A DNA stretch of 64,000 bases, taken from assembly GCF_001182785.1 (NCBI RefSeq), contig NZ_CP012099.1:2354501-2418500 (forward strand), given 5' to 3'. Of the stretch, positions 20,386 to 29,117 are shown one piece after another (the first letter of the stretch is position 1; each line of letters starts with the position of its first letter). Below the pieces are notes generated by a model, which saw only the letters and a list, made by a program, of their open reading frames with translations, was not told where the DNA came from and made no database searches. Both the position numbers and the translations under genes were made by a program. This DNA is from Bacillus thuringiensis. GTDB taxonomy: Bacteria; Bacillota; Bacilli; Bacillales; Bacillaceae_G.

Positions 20386-21150
20386 ATGAATAAATTGAAG
20401 GGGAAAATTGCATTAGTAACAGGGGCTAGTAGAGGGATAGGCCGAAGTATTGCCTTACATTTGGCACATGCTGGTGCGTTAGTCGTTGTTCACTATAGTA
20501 AAAGAAAAGAAGAAGCAGAAAGTGTAGTGGATAAAATTAAACTAGATGGCGGTTCTGCATTTGCGATTAGTGCAGACTTAAGTACTTTTAATGGCATTAA
20601 TAACTTGTATTCAATGATGGATCAATCTCTTCAAAAATATATAGGTAATACTACATTTGATATCCTTGTAAACAACGCTGGAATTGGGCAGGTTTTAACG
20701 TTAGAGGAATCTACAGAGGAGTCTTTTGATGAGGTTATGAATATTAATGTGAAGGCTCCATTTTTCATTATTCAAAAGGCTTTGCCGCGTTTAAAAGATG
20801 GAGGACGGATTATAAATATTTCGTCTTTTGTCACAAGAGTAGCCTCCCCAAGTGTTTTTGCCTACAGTATATCTAAGGGGGCAATAAATACACTCACTCA
20901 TACTTTAGCTCAACAACTTGGTGCTCGTGGTATTACAGTAAATGCAATTCTCCCAGGCATAATTAACACAGAAATGAACGCTGAGACGCTGGGGAATAGA
21001 GATGGACAAAAATATGCTGCAGGTTTATCGACTTTTAATAGGTGGGGAGAACCTAATGATATAGCTAATATTGTAGGGTTTCTTTCTTCATCAGATAGTC
21101 GTTGGATAACTGGTGAGTTAATCGATGCAAGTGGTGGATCTTGCTTATAA
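20386..21150 (+). CDS. Short-chain dehydrogenase/reductase
   Basis: This 254-residue protein is an NAD(P)-dependent oxidoreductase of the classical SDR family. It has the cofactor motif TGASRGIG at residues 12-19, NNAG in the middle, the catalytic Ser in NISSF, the Tyr and Lys in YSISK, and a C-terminal ITGELIDASGG typical of FabG-like members. The start ATG follows GGGGATG at a normal distance. It stands alone after the terminator of the peptide synthetase locus and before a secreted-protein gene, so it is probably not part of lipopeptide synthesis. The substrate cannot be told from sequence. Confidence 0.9.
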   Translation: MNKLKGKIALVTGASRGIGRSIALHLAHAGALVVVHYSKRKEEAESVVDKIKLDGGSAFAISADLSTFNGINNLYSMMDQSLQKYIGNTTFDILVNNAGIGQVLTLEESTEESFDEVMNINVKAPFFIIQKALPRLKDGGRIINISSFVTRVASPSVFAYSISKGAINTLTHTLAQQLGARGITVNAILPGIINTEMNAETLGNRDGQKYAAGLSTFNRWGEPNDIANIVGFLSSSDSRWITGELIDASGGSCL

Positions 21151-21454
21151 TACTAGAGGAAAAGTCAATTTAAATTAAGGTGACTTTGCAATTCTATTAT
21201 TTATTTGTTAAACCAGTGAACTATGTACCATTTTTTAGTTCTTAGAAAATGGGTCCAAATGTGGTAAGTCAATCAGGGGAGAGAACTAATTATACTTTAG
21301 TATGATTTATGATAAGTATAAAGGGTAAAAAGCAATGAATATGCACAATTTCTTATATATATGGGTACTTTTTGTTAACTCTTTTAAAGGGAAGGAAATG
21401 TATGAAATTATTATGATAGAATCAATTTGTATTAAATGGAAAGGGGATGAGTGT

Positions 21455-21883
21455 ATGCTAAAAAGAATGATTGTAGGAGTTTCATCATTAGTAGTGGGAG
21501 CAACAGTTGGCTTAGCGACAGATGTATCTGCAGCACCTGCACCACCATTAACATCATTAAATGTAGTAAAAGTTGAATCTCAATTAGGGGGAGTTGAATT
21601 TATTGGTCCAAACAATTTAAGTACGGTTAAAGATCATGGAGGAAGCTATTTATACATTTATACAAATGAAATGAGATACGGTAGAAATCCAATTGCCCAA
21701 ATGAGTGGGCAAAAACTAAAAAAAGTAGATTCTAAGATGATTGATATTAATGGTGATAGAACAGTTGATGGTTGGGAGTATAAATGGGATGCTTCGGGAC
21801 AGCAAAATGGACAATTCAAATATCAAAACACATCTACAAATGCACCTTGGAATACATTATCTACGTCATTAAATATTAAATAA
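21455..21883 (+). CDS. Small secreted protein, possibly YolA-like (DUF4879)
   Basis: The protein has 142 residues. Residues 1-29 form a signal peptide (MLKRM, a hydrophobic core, then a VSA-A cleavage site). The mature part includes an Asp-rich turn, DINGDRTVDGW, and several aromatic residues near the C-terminus. The start was set at the ATG at 21455, preceded by AAAGGGGATGAG; the upstream ATG at 21335 adds 40 residues with no ribosome site and hides the signal peptide. The mature sequence recalls the YolA/DUF4879 family of secreted Bacillus proteins from memory only. The function is unknown. It stands alone, with a probable terminator 63 bases downstream. Confidence 0.78.
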   Translation: MLKRMIVGVSSLVVGATVGLATDVSAAPAPPLTSLNVVKVESQLGGVEFIGPNNLSTVKDHGGSYLYIYTNEMRYGRNPIAQMSGQKLKKVDSKMIDINGDRTVDGWEYKWDASGQQNGQFKYQNTSTNAPWNTLSTSLNIK

Positions 21884-21945
21884 ACTAACAGAAGAATTCG
21901 ATGTTATTTTTTTATGTTTGTTATATGTGTAATGTTTGGATACCT

Positions 21946-21978
21946 AAAGGAGTCTACGTTTTTAAGTAGGCTCTTTCT
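21946..21978 (+). terminator. Probable terminator after the secreted-protein gene
   Basis: AAAGGAGtCTAC pairs imperfectly with GTAGGCTCTTT; the T-run is in the loop and after the stem. Confidence 0.45.
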
Positions 21979-22364
21979 AACTAATGATAAGATATCAGTA
22001 AATTGATAAACTATTTCGTCTAATCGGCAAATTAAAAGTTTACATAACATTTTTCTGGTAAATAATTCTGGGTGTAATAGTGTGATTAATAAAGTAAGGA
22101 AATCTTTCATAAAATCAATTAAGTTATTTAGTGGGTCTTTCATCATAAATATCTAAAACTACATATTTATGAAATTTTATAAAATTTTCACTTTATATTT
22201 AGTCCTAAATCATACGATTTTAATACAAAATACTATAATTTGATTAGTAATAGCAGTGAAAAAACATTAAATATATCTAGATTTTAAAGCTAATGTTACT
22301 TTATTACGTAATTTGTTTAAAGGGATATATAGGGTTGTTATTCAATGTAACTAAAATAATTTAA

Positions 22365-22415
22365 ACGGAAAGTTCCGTATCCCTGCTGAAGGAGGTAGAT
22401 GTCTACCTGCTAGGG
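22365..22415. other. Cluster of nested palindromes (structured RNA, operator or small repeat)
   Basis: ACGGAA-AG-TTCCGT at 22365-22378 is followed at once by CCCT...GGTAGA-TG-TCTACC...AGGG at 22381-22415. No gene is close enough on either side to explain them as a plain terminator, and there is no T-run. Confidence 0.45.
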
Positions 22416-22685
22416 GTCGGATATATTCAGCATCTAGAAACATTGGAATGAAAAGTGTAGAAAACAAATAGTGAAAAGGGAACATATCTTGTGTTTCCTT
22501 TTTTATTCTTGTAGATAAGTCTGGTGAGAAAAAGGGGATTTCTGCACGTAACATGATCTCATTGGTATACTAATTGTGTTTTACGTATAGCTGTGGGTGT
22601 GATGGTATTTGTAATTGATACGAGATTCCGTCATTCTTTTCATGAAATTGAATTTTATGTGTATACACCTATATAGGTTTGATAT

Positions 22686-22722
22686 AAAAATGGAGCCCTA
22701 TATGAATAGGATCCTATTTTTC
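22686..22722. terminator. Possible rho-independent terminator
   Basis: AAAAATGGA...CCTAT and ATAGG...TATTTTT form an imperfect stem with a small loop, followed by more T-rich sequence. The gene it served is not clear. Confidence 0.35.
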
Positions 22723-22859
22723 ACTTTTTCCTCTACAGCTAAAGATTTTTTGTTTTTTAGTGATTTTCTATTTTCTGTTACAAATTGAAAGACTGTGCTT
22801 TCACATCAAATAATAAACATGAAAAGGGCTTTCCATTTAATTCTTAAGAAGTCTCCCTG

Positions 22860-23192
22860 TTACAAGATATTCAATGTTATTAGCTTCTTGGATTTCTTTT
22901 GATAATAACCAAATTGTATTTTTTGTTCCAGTCTTATTTTTAAATTGATGTCAAAGTTTTTCGTATTTAGTTCTTCTTTAAGGATTGTGGTTACTTTGAT
23001 TAAATCCTCAATTAAAGGGAGATTGTTCTCGAATATAGTATTAGTGGTATTAATAACTAAAGTCACTATATATTTTCTATATTTTTCATCATCCGAACTT
23101 GAATACGCAATCCCTTCAATTGAAAATCGATCGTTTTGCATTTCATGTAATTTTTCTTCTACTTTGGTGTGCGTTTTAATCCGATTTTTCCA
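22860..23192 (-). pseudogene. 3' remainder of the lipoprotein gene, cut off by an in-frame TAA
   Basis: Reading on the minus strand, this stretch continues the frame of the lipoprotein gene directly after its TAA at 23193-23195, and stays open for 110 codons. It begins WKNRIKTHTKVEEK and runs through a hydrophilic domain (SIEGIAYSSSDDEKY...). An internal ATG at 23141 has no ribosome site. The simplest reading is one longer gene broken by a single nonsense change, leaving a shortened lipoprotein and an untranslated tail. A separate small gene or stop read-through cannot be excluded from this sequence alone. Confidence 0.6.
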
Positions 23193-23852
23193 TTATTCGT
23201 TTTTGGGGTCTTTCATTGTAGATTTCATTGTTTGTAACAGCTCTTCTTTTGTTATCATTTTTTGCACATTTTTAAAAGGTCCACCTAAAGATTTGCCATT
23301 ATAATCCTTAATTTCAAGTTCTGTTATCTTTTTATTATTTTTCTGGATGAGTTGAAATAGAGTATATAAACGATCTAATTCTACTGATTCAAATTGGCTA
23401 AAGTCAATCTCGTTACTCATTTGCAAAGTTAATAATAATTCATTAGTTGGTTTCCCTTCATCTGATCTTCTATCCTCTGACAGATATTGAAGAGTGTTAT
23501 CAGTTTTAGTTTCCACGTATCCTAACTTTTTCATTTCTTCTAGAGTTGGTTGGAATTTCTGATATGCCTCAAATGTTTTTTTTCCATATTTGTATTCATC
23601 ACTTTTTATGGATGAATAGAAGAGACCATCTACCTCTACTCGAAATTGAATATTTTTATTATTCTTTGCTTGCACAGTATGGTATGCATGCCCCATATTA
23701 TTTTCATTTAAAGGGCTCATATGTGTTACAACAACATCGATTCCGTGTTTTTCTTTTATATATTTTTTTACCTCATCTTCATTAACTTGATTACAACCAC
23801 TCAAAAATAAGAAATATACTATTAGTAATATTACATTCTTTCTGTTTTTCAT
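23193..23852 (-). CDS. Lipoprotein of unknown function, probably truncated
   Basis: The start was placed at ATG 23852, which has AAGGAG seven bases before it; the longer frame to 23939 lacks a site. Residues 1-20 are a lipoprotein signal peptide with lipobox LSGC. The mature 200 residues are hydrophilic, with the segment EVKKYIKEKHGIDVVV near the N-terminus, and would sit on the outer face of the membrane. No enzyme motif is visible. The frame ends at a TAA that is followed in the same frame by 110 more open codons, so the protein is probably shorter than its relatives. The neighbours are a VanZ-like gene upstream in the same orientation but with its own terminator. Confidence 0.75.
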   Translation of the reverse strand: MKNRKNVILLIVYFLFLSGCNQVNEDEVKKYIKEKHGIDVVVTHMSPLNENNMGHAYHTVQAKNNKNIQFRVEVDGLFYSSIKSDEYKYGKKTFEAYQKFQPTLEEMKKLGYVETKTDNTLQYLSEDRRSDEGKPTNELLLTLQMSNEIDFSQFESVELDRLYTLFQLIQKNNKKITELEIKDYNGKSLGGPFKNVQKMITKEELLQTMKSTMKDPKNE

Positions 23853-24035
23853 ATAAATGCTCCTTGCGAAAAAATCATTCTTAATAGTGTAGCACTCTGC
23901 CAATACTTCTATTTCTTCTTCATATACTCTAATTTTCATATAGTATAAACCAGTAATTACTTGAGAAATTGTATACCTACTGAAAGATTATAAAGGGTAC
24001 ATCTAGTATTTTGGAAATCACCCACGTTATGCAAA

Positions 24036-24076
24036 AATAGTAATGAGCTGCTCAAATGAACGGCTCATTACTATAA
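24036..24076 (-). terminator. Rho-independent terminator of the VanZ-like gene
   Basis: ATAGTAATGAGC and GCTCATTACTAT form a 12-bp perfect stem. On the minus strand it is followed by TTTTTGC. Confidence 0.75.
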
Positions 24077-24082
24077 AAATCG

Positions 24083-24670
24083 TTATTGGAAGTTATTTTG
24101 CATAGTAGTCTTCGCATTCGATGTTTTTAAGAGTTTTGGAAATAATTTACACATTCGGTTCCAGAATAAACATCCTACTAATGTTCCAACGGTGTTCAAT
24201 ATCACATCGTCTATATCTGATGAACGACCTGCTGGAAAGACATATTGGATAAATTCAATTAGCAGAGAAAATACAAATCCTATCATAGTCACTTGATAAA
24301 TAGAAAGCTTTGCGTGATATTTCCAAAATAAGACGAAGCCAAATGGCATAAATAGGATAATATTAAACAATATATTTTTGATAGGAACCATAATATCGAC
24401 ATAATTGGTCATAAGCTTATACATACCAATAAACGGAATCAAGTTTACAACTCGTATTTGTTCCATCCCAGTAAATCTTGGTGTAACGGTAATGAGTAAA
24501 ATTGCAATAATCGAAAGAGGAAACACTATGTTCATAAAGATTGTGTTTTTCTGTATAACTTTATCTTTCGCACTTTTTTTTGCCAATACAAATGCAATTA
24601 TACATACAATAACGGTTGCGATTAAAAATAGTGGAACGACATGTCCAAAAGATCGCCATAACTGTGTCAT
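24083..24670 (-). CDS. VanZ-family membrane protein
   Basis: This 195-residue integral membrane protein has about five hydrophobic segments, at roughly residues 10-30, 45-62, 98-115, 125-145 and 155-172. Family signatures are VNLIPF, NIILFMPFGF and GRSSDIDDVILNTVGTLVG. VanZ-like proteins are known for low-level teicoplanin tolerance, but most chromosomal members have no known role. The ATG at 24670 has only a weak ribosome site (GATGGAA). The gene stands alone, with a strong terminator just after its stop. No link to a glycopeptide resistance cluster is seen. Confidence 0.85.
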   Translation of the reverse strand: MTQLWRSFGHVVPLFLIATVIVCIIAFVLAKKSAKDKVIQKNTIFMNIVFPLSIIAILLITVTPRFTGMEQIRVVNLIPFIGMYKLMTNYVDIMVPIKNILFNIILFMPFGFVLFWKYHAKLSIYQVTMIGFVFSLLIEFIQYVFPAGRSSDIDDVILNTVGTLVGCLFWNRMCKLFPKLLKTSNAKTTMQNNFQ

Positions 24671-24880
24671 ATTTTTCCATCTTTTTTTAGGTTTATTTTA
24701 ACATGCTCAAATCGATAAGAACATATTGAATTTCCCATCTATATAACGCGAATTTCATGAATTATTATTTGTAGTCGAACTGGTCTTTAGAGCAATTTAG
24801 AGTAGACTTGAAACAGCATAGATTCACTTAAGCTGAATATCTTATTGTAGAGGCAATCTTTATTACATGGGGGAGTCTGC

Positions 24881-25663
24881 ATGGGATACTTAATACCTGT
24901 TGAATCTGATGTAAGAATTTTTGTAGAAGATATAAATCCGAAAGGTAAGAAAACAATACTTTTTATACATGGGTGGCCATTAAACCATAAGCAATTCGAA
25001 TATCAGTACAATGTACTTCCAGCAATGGGATATCGATGTATAGGCATTGATTGGAGGGGGTACGGCAATTCAGACAAACCATACAGTGGATACAATTTTG
25101 ATAGATTGGCAGATGATATAGCAGTAGTAATTAAAGCGTTACAGCTTAAAGATGTCACACTAGCAGGACACTCCACAGGTGGTGCAATTTCAATTCGTTA
25201 TATGGCTCGTTATCAAGGATTTGGAGTATCCAAATTAGTCCTAATTGGTGCTGCATCTCCAACTAGTGTGGAAAAAGGGATTGCGAATAAGTTCATTACA
25301 GACACACTGAACGATCGCCCTAATATGTTGCAGGGTGTAACAGATCAATTTTTCTTTCAGAAAATCACTGGACCATTTTTCGAATGGTTTCTACAGTTAG
25401 GATTGGAAGCGGCTAGTTGGTCGACAGCTGCGATTATGAGAACATTGAGAGATGAAAATGTGTATAGCGATCTTGGTAAAATAAATGTACAGACGCTAAT
25501 TATTCACGGTATTCACGATAAAATTGTTCCATTTACTAAGGGAGAAGAGACGCAAAAATTATTGGGAAATGCACAACTTGTACCTTTTCAATTCAGTGGT
25601 CACGGCACATTCTGGGAAGAGCGGGAAAAGTTTAACCAGGTTTTAATCCAATTTATTGGATAA
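24881..25663 (+). CDS. Alpha/beta hydrolase, haloperoxidase/esterase-like
   Basis: This 260-residue single-domain alpha/beta hydrolase has the oxyanion region HGWPLNH, the strand DWRGYGNSDKP, the nucleophile elbow GHSTGG with Ser near residue 99, Asp in HGIHDKIVP and His in FSGHGTFWEE. GHSTGG together with RGYGNSDKP is typical of the cofactor-free perhydrolase/chloroperoxidase group, most of which act as esterases. There is no signal peptide, so it is cytoplasmic. The ATG follows GGGGGAG. It is a single-gene unit with a terminator at 25706-25760. Confidence 0.88.
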   Translation: MGYLIPVESDVRIFVEDINPKGKKTILFIHGWPLNHKQFEYQYNVLPAMGYRCIGIDWRGYGNSDKPYSGYNFDRLADDIAVVIKALQLKDVTLAGHSTGGAISIRYMARYQGFGVSKLVLIGAASPTSVEKGIANKFITDTLNDRPNMLQGVTDQFFFQKITGPFFEWFLQLGLEAASWSTAAIMRTLRDENVYSDLGKINVQTLIIHGIHDKIVPFTKGEETQKLLGNAQLVPFQFSGHGTFWEEREKFNQVLIQFIG

Positions 25664-25705
25664 AAAAATACACTATGTAATATGTACGTAGGCTAAATAG
25701 TAAGT

Positions 25706-25760
25706 AATAAAAGGAACGCACTTGATTAAAAACTTTATTCTGAGAGTTCCTTTTATTTTC
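25706..25760 (+). terminator. Rho-independent terminator
   Basis: AATAAAAGGAAC and GTTCCTTTTATT form the stem around an AT-rich loop, followed by TTTTC. Confidence 0.6.
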
Positions 25761-25995
25761 AGCTATTCACTTCATCCAAAGTTGTATGAGAAGGCGATAA
25801 GCCTTACCGATACACAATTACTAAAGGTATAAAGGAACAATAAAGGATAAGTATGGCATAAGAAGGGGAAAGTTGTTCTGCTTTATCCGCGAATGGCTCT
25901 AGTTTTGAACCAAATAGCGAGGCGTTAAGATGATGGAATTGATTATATTATTTTGATATATTGAAGAACAGACACGTAAAGAATTAGCAGGTACA

Positions 25996-26115
25996 ATGGC
26001 GTACGAAAAAATTGAGTATGAACTATCCAAAAAGTATCAGCGGTTTACTAAGGATTATGAACAGTATAGATTACAAAACCCCTGTATTAAGGGGATTTTG
26101 TTTTTTTTTACATGA
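25996..26115 (+). pseudogene. Remnant of an unidentified gene running into a terminator
   Basis: A 39-codon frame (MAYEKIEYELSKKYQRF...) has the composition of a real protein C-terminus but no ribosome site, and its last codons lie inside a terminator. Upstream, short open pieces in other frames (for example 25880-25930) also look coding. The stretch is best read as the decayed end of a gene not identified here. Confidence 0.35.
26075..26110 (+). terminator. Rho-independent terminator
   Basis: AAAACCCCT and AGGGGATTTT flank a short loop and are followed by nine T residues. Confidence 0.7.
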
Positions 26116-26168
26116 CGAAATGCTTAAAAACATAATATAAAATAAACATGTTTGATTTTCATTCATGT

Positions 26169-26636
26169 TTATTTTTTATAAACATCCATTACTTTAAACG
26201 TTTGACAAACGAGCATTAAGTCTGGAGTAAAAGTAAGTCCATACCGACTTAATTCCCAAGTGAAAAATTTAACGTGCTCACTATACCAATAATCATAGCT
26301 TAAATCGCCTTCACCCTCAGATCTTGCAAAATTACTTGTTACTTCAGTCATTTTTAGTAAATCGATCTTTGTATATTTTATAATTGCTAATGGATTATTG
26401 TCTCCATCCAATACAATATCGTACTGACCAACTTTTTGAATTTCTTCCCCTTCAAGCTCATAAACACAATGTGCAGCGCATGTTCCTGTTTTGATTCCTT
26501 TAACTACTAAACTTCCTAATTCATCTCCCATTTCTTTGGAACCATCTCCAAACATCCATGCATCTGGAACACTCATGTTTAACTCATTTTCTTTAGCGTA
26601 CATATACCAATATTCTTCTATCTTATTAACTGACAT
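26169..26636 (-). CDS. ASCH-domain protein
   Basis: This 155-residue soluble protein has an ASCH fold. The signatures are LVVKGIKTGTCAAHCVY (the conserved G-K-T turn of the basic pocket), the segment GQYDIVLDGDNNPLAIIKYTKI, and the tail FARSEGEGDLSYDYW. ASCH proteins are small PUA-like domains thought to bind RNA or modified nucleosides; some hydrolyse N4-acetylcytidine, but the activity of this one is not shown. The start ATG at 26636 is preceded by AAGGAGATGAG. The gene stands alone in the minus orientation and ends close to the terminator of the decayed gene on the other strand. Confidence 0.85.
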   Translation of the reverse strand: MSVNKIEEYWYMYAKENELNMSVPDAWMFGDGSKEMGDELGSLVVKGIKTGTCAAHCVYELEGEEIQKVGQYDIVLDGDNNPLAIIKYTKIDLLKMTEVTSNFARSEGEGDLSYDYWYSEHVKFFTWELSRYGLTFTPDLMLVCQTFKVMDVYKK

Positions 26637-26938
26637 CTGTCACTCATCTCCTTAATATTTAAATATTTTGAATTTAACACACGACATATTATCTGTCAAT
26701 ATTTTAGAAGAACTTGCAATACAACTACATCGATAAATTTTTTTGTAAAATAAAACTCTTCATAATCATATTTCACATTCTGTAAACTCATGCAAATAAA
26801 GAAAACTTGTACTGTTATTATGCTGAATTTGTAATGGGAAAGTAAAATGATTGAAAAGTACACGTTATAAATGGATTTATTTACTAATAATATTTTCTTT
26901 GTTTCGTAGCATATTAAACGTACAGGAGGTGATATGTG
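26637..26938. other. Intergenic region between ASCH gene and spore protein gene
   Basis: No gene is seen. Near its right end, CATATTA at about 26910 could be the -10 of a SigG promoter for the spore protein gene, but the -35 match (ATAATA) is poor. Confidence 0.3.
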
Positions 26939-27139
26939 ATGGCAAACAATCGTAACAACTCTTTAGTGGTTGCAGGTGCAGAAAGCGCACTGGATCAAAT
27001 GAAATATGAAATTGCACAAGAATTCGGCGTACAATTAGGTGCGGATTCAACTGCAAGAGCGAACGGCTCTGTAGGTGGAGAAATCACAAAACGTCTCGTT
27101 GCTATGGCAGAACAGCAACTTGGTGGATATAACAAATAA
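26939..27139 (+). CDS. Alpha/beta-type small acid-soluble spore protein
   Basis: This 66-residue protein binds and protects DNA in the spore core and serves as an amino-acid store on germination. It has the two conserved family stretches, [10 protein letters not shown] with the E-IA germination-protease cut site, and [20 protein letters not shown]. It belongs to the SspA/SspB group; which paralogue it is cannot be told here. The ATG at 26939 lies seven bases after AGGAGGTGAT; a GTG three bases earlier would add one residue. It is a single gene closed by a strong terminator, as is usual for these highly expressed forespore genes. Confidence 0.95.
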   Translation: MANNRNNSLVVAGAESALDQMKYEIAQEFGVQLGADSTARANGSVGGEITKRLVAMAEQQLGGYNK

Positions 27140-27155
27140 TGCTAGGTATAAAGTA

Positions 27156-27188
27156 GAAAAAGGAGAGATTATATCTCTCCTTTTTTTG
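27156..27188 (+). terminator. Rho-independent terminator of the spore protein gene
   Basis: AAAAAGGAGAGA-TTATA-TCTCTCCTTTTTTT: a perfect stem with a T-run. Confidence 0.85.
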
Positions 27189-27218
27189 TATAATATTCGA
27201 TTTTGAATATTTTATTTG

Positions 27219-27779
27219 TTATCTATCTTGTCTCTTATTACTTGTATCTTCCAGCCACTTAGCAACAGATTCTTGCATACGAGATTCTAATGATTGAATC
27301 GTTTCATTTGAGATAGTGAGTGCTTGATCCGCATACTTTTTCGGGAACATGTTGCGCAAAGTAGGTTCATTTTCAGCACCATCTCCTGGTTCACGGTAAT
27401 CCTCCCCATTTTTTGTGACTGTCACACGGACTGGAAGTAAATGTCCTGCTTGAGGAACTGTCTGTGTTTCGCGGTTGTATCCTTGCATGAGGGAATGAAG
27501 GTAGACATACATTTTTTCATCCTTCATTTCAGTTCCATAGATTACATGTGTCTCAAATTGTTTTTCTGTATGATTTAATTTGTCTTGATTCCAGGCAATG
27601 ATACTTTCTGAAATAAGGGAATCTAGTTTGCTGTTAAGCGGAATGTCCGTTACCTCCTTTGCATCATTTTGGACAGAATCACACCCTGTTGCAATGAAAA
27701 CGAGTATGACAATGCTTACGGTAATCATTATTCTTCTCAAAATCTTATTTTCATATGTTAATGCAAAACGTCTGCCCAT
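27219..27779 (-). CDS. Lipoprotein of unknown function
   Basis: The start was moved to the ATG at 27779, which follows GGAG at seven bases; the longer frame to 27857 adds 26 residues without a site. The N-terminus is basic, then hydrophobic (IMITVSIVILVFIATGC), with lipobox IATGC, so the protein should be anchored outside the membrane. The remaining 150 residues are soluble, with no recognised catalytic motif; the tail SRMQESVAKWLEDTS looks helical. It is divergent from a second lipoprotein gene at 27942, and the 160 bases between them must hold both promoters. Confidence 0.75.
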   Translation of the reverse strand: MGRRFALTYENKILRRIMITVSIVILVFIATGCDSVQNDAKEVTDIPLNSKLDSLISESIIAWNQDKLNHTEKQFETHVIYGTEMKDEKMYVYLHSLMQGYNRETQTVPQAGHLLPVRVTVTKNGEDYREPGDGAENEPTLRNMFPKKYADQALTISNETIQSLESRMQESVAKWLEDTSNKRQDR

Positions 27780-27941
27780 CGATTCACTCCATTTCTCTTC
27801 GAGCCAATCATCCACTGACATCAATCTTTTATATGACAATAGTAAAATCGACTTCAAACTAGAAACTTATTCTATCCAAGGAAATATATTGCATTATATA
27901 ATACATACTATACCATTCTTACACATAACGGGAGAAACTCT

Positions 27942-28466
27942 ATGAGAAAAGTTATAATGTATTGCGGGATCTTTATTATGATTCTTTTAAGCGGTTGTAT
28001 CCGATTTGGAAAAGACACTACAGATACCATTTATCTCATTCCAGAAGCATACGAAGGAGACCTATTGGTACTATATAATGTTCCAGGAGCTGAGTTGTTG
28101 CCAGAAGAAGATGGGTTTCGTGTTGTTATTTTTTCTGCAGACGGGACCGCAGTAACATCAACACCTAATATGAAATATGGGGAAGTCAACGATACCTATT
28201 ACACGGTTAACAAGGAAGGAAAGCGCACCAAACTTGACGAAAGCTGCATACGCGTTGGTTCAAATGGAAGCACTACTGAAAACATTGATGAAGAAAATGA
28301 GCATACTTTCTCATACGCGAAATTGGAAGTCACATCTAGTGCATGCTCACAAAGCTTCTCATCATACGGGAGAGAAGTACCAGAAAATCAAGAACATCCT
28401 GTAGAGAAGAAACTGAGGGAATTATTGGTGCTCGTAAAAGAGCAGTATATGAAAGTGAAATACTAA
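27942..28466 (+). CDS. Lipoprotein, DUF6843-like
   Basis: This 174-residue protein has a lipoprotein signal peptide (MRKVIMYCGIFIMILLSGC, lipobox LLSGC). The segment TIYLIPEAYEGDLLVLYN followed by KYGEVNDTYYTVNKEGKRT recalls a Bacillus lipoprotein domain I know as DUF6843; the match is from memory. The ATG follows GGGAG. The next gene, a small membrane protein, starts 20 bases downstream and is likely co-transcribed. It is divergent from the lipoprotein at 27219-27779. The function is unknown. Confidence 0.78.
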   Translation: MRKVIMYCGIFIMILLSGCIRFGKDTTDTIYLIPEAYEGDLLVLYNVPGAELLPEEDGFRVVIFSADGTAVTSTPNMKYGEVNDTYYTVNKEGKRTKLDESCIRVGSNGSTTENIDEENEHTFSYAKLEVTSSACSQSFSSYGREVPENQEHPVEKKLRELLVLVKEQYMKVKY

Positions 28467-28486
28467 ATTTTCAAAAGGGTGAATGG

Positions 28487-28720
28487 ATGATGTTAGGGAT
28501 AGGGTTGATTGTATTAGGCATTTTACTTGTCAGCGTTGTATCTTACCGAGAAATAAAGAAAGCAGGGGGCGTTACCTGGATTGAAATTCTAGTCTACCCC
28601 TTTTTATTATTAATATGCGCGCTACTTGAGCATTTTGATTTGCCAGGGTTTTTAATATTTTTAGGTTTGGTATGTATTGTTTTTGGTAGCTGTATGGTCA
28701 TGGGCGTCAATATTCTATAA
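28487..28720 (+). CDS. Small two-helix membrane protein
   Basis: This 77-residue protein has two hydrophobic segments, at about residues 2-20 and 32-72, the second probably a pair of helices. The ATG at 28487 has AAGGG seven bases before it. A second ATG follows directly. It lies 20 bases after the DUF6843-like lipoprotein gene and before a strong terminator, so the two form a small operon. No family was recognised. Confidence 0.65.
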   Translation: MMLGIGLIVLGILLVSVVSYREIKKAGGVTWIEILVYPFLLLICALLEHFDLPGFLIFLGLVCIVFGSCMVMGVNIL

Positions 28721-28730
28721 CATTAAGAGC

Positions 28731-28760
28731 AAAGCATCTAGTTCAGATGCTTTTTTATTT
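28731..28760 (+). terminator. Rho-independent terminator
   Basis: AAAGCATCT-AGTTC-AGATGCTTTTTTATTTT closes the lipoprotein/membrane protein operon. Confidence 0.82.
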
Positions 28761-28952
28761 TATTTTGTAATTTTTATTTTTAATGTCTATCACACTAGTT
28801 ACCCAGACATACAGGGTTCCAAGTGCTGGTAAAAAACTTAGCAAGTTGAATGTATTCTCTATAATATAGAATGAAATAAAAATGGAGGAAAAATAAATAG
28901 ACAATGGAAGAAAAATGTATACGTCACGTTTTAAAGATTTTAAACTTTGCAC
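28755..28952 (-). CDS. Possible small membrane protein
   Basis: This 65-codon frame on the minus strand starts at GTG 28952, five bases after GAGGTGA, a good ribosome site. The product has a basic start (QSLKSLKRDVY) and two hydrophobic segments. Its stop lies at the edge of the terminator of the convergent operon. No family was recognised, and a short AT-rich frame of this kind could arise by chance, so it is listed with caution. Confidence 0.4.
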   Translation of the reverse strand: MQSLKSLKRDVYIFLPLSIYFSSIFISFYIIENTFNLLSFLPALGTLYVWVTSVIDIKNKNYKIK

Positions 28953-29117
28953 TTTATTCACCTCAGCTTTTCTGGCATTATGTTTTAAATAAGAACCCGT
29001 AAATTTGCAGATTCTCTTGGTGATGATTTTAAAATATGTAACTCAATTTTAATCATAGAATATATTGGGTCACTATAAAAATCAAATATTAATTTTCTAA
29101 AGAATCCTATACAAACC

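Larger units (their letters stand above)
22147..22859. other. Long AT-rich gap without an intact gene
   Basis: No intact gene was recognised. The gap contains a cluster of palindromes at 22365-22415 and a possible hairpin terminator around 22686-22722. A short open stretch around 22598-22672 may be a coding fragment. Confidence 0.4.

Noticed and set aside
21904..22146. 80-codon minus-strand frame
   Set aside because: No ribosome site, odd composition, and it overlaps the terminator of the secreted-protein gene.
22351..22554. 67-codon minus-strand frame
   Set aside because: It spans the palindrome cluster and lacks a ribosome site; its residues follow from the DNA structure.
23193..23939. 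Longer start of the lipoprotein at 23939
   Set aside because: It adds residues before the lipoprotein signal peptide and has no ribosome site; ATG 23852 has AAGGAG.
24083..24670. VanZ-like gene as evidence of a glycopeptide resistance cluster
   Set aside because: No vanA-, vanH-, vanX- or vanRS-like genes are near; single VanZ-like genes are common in Bacillus.
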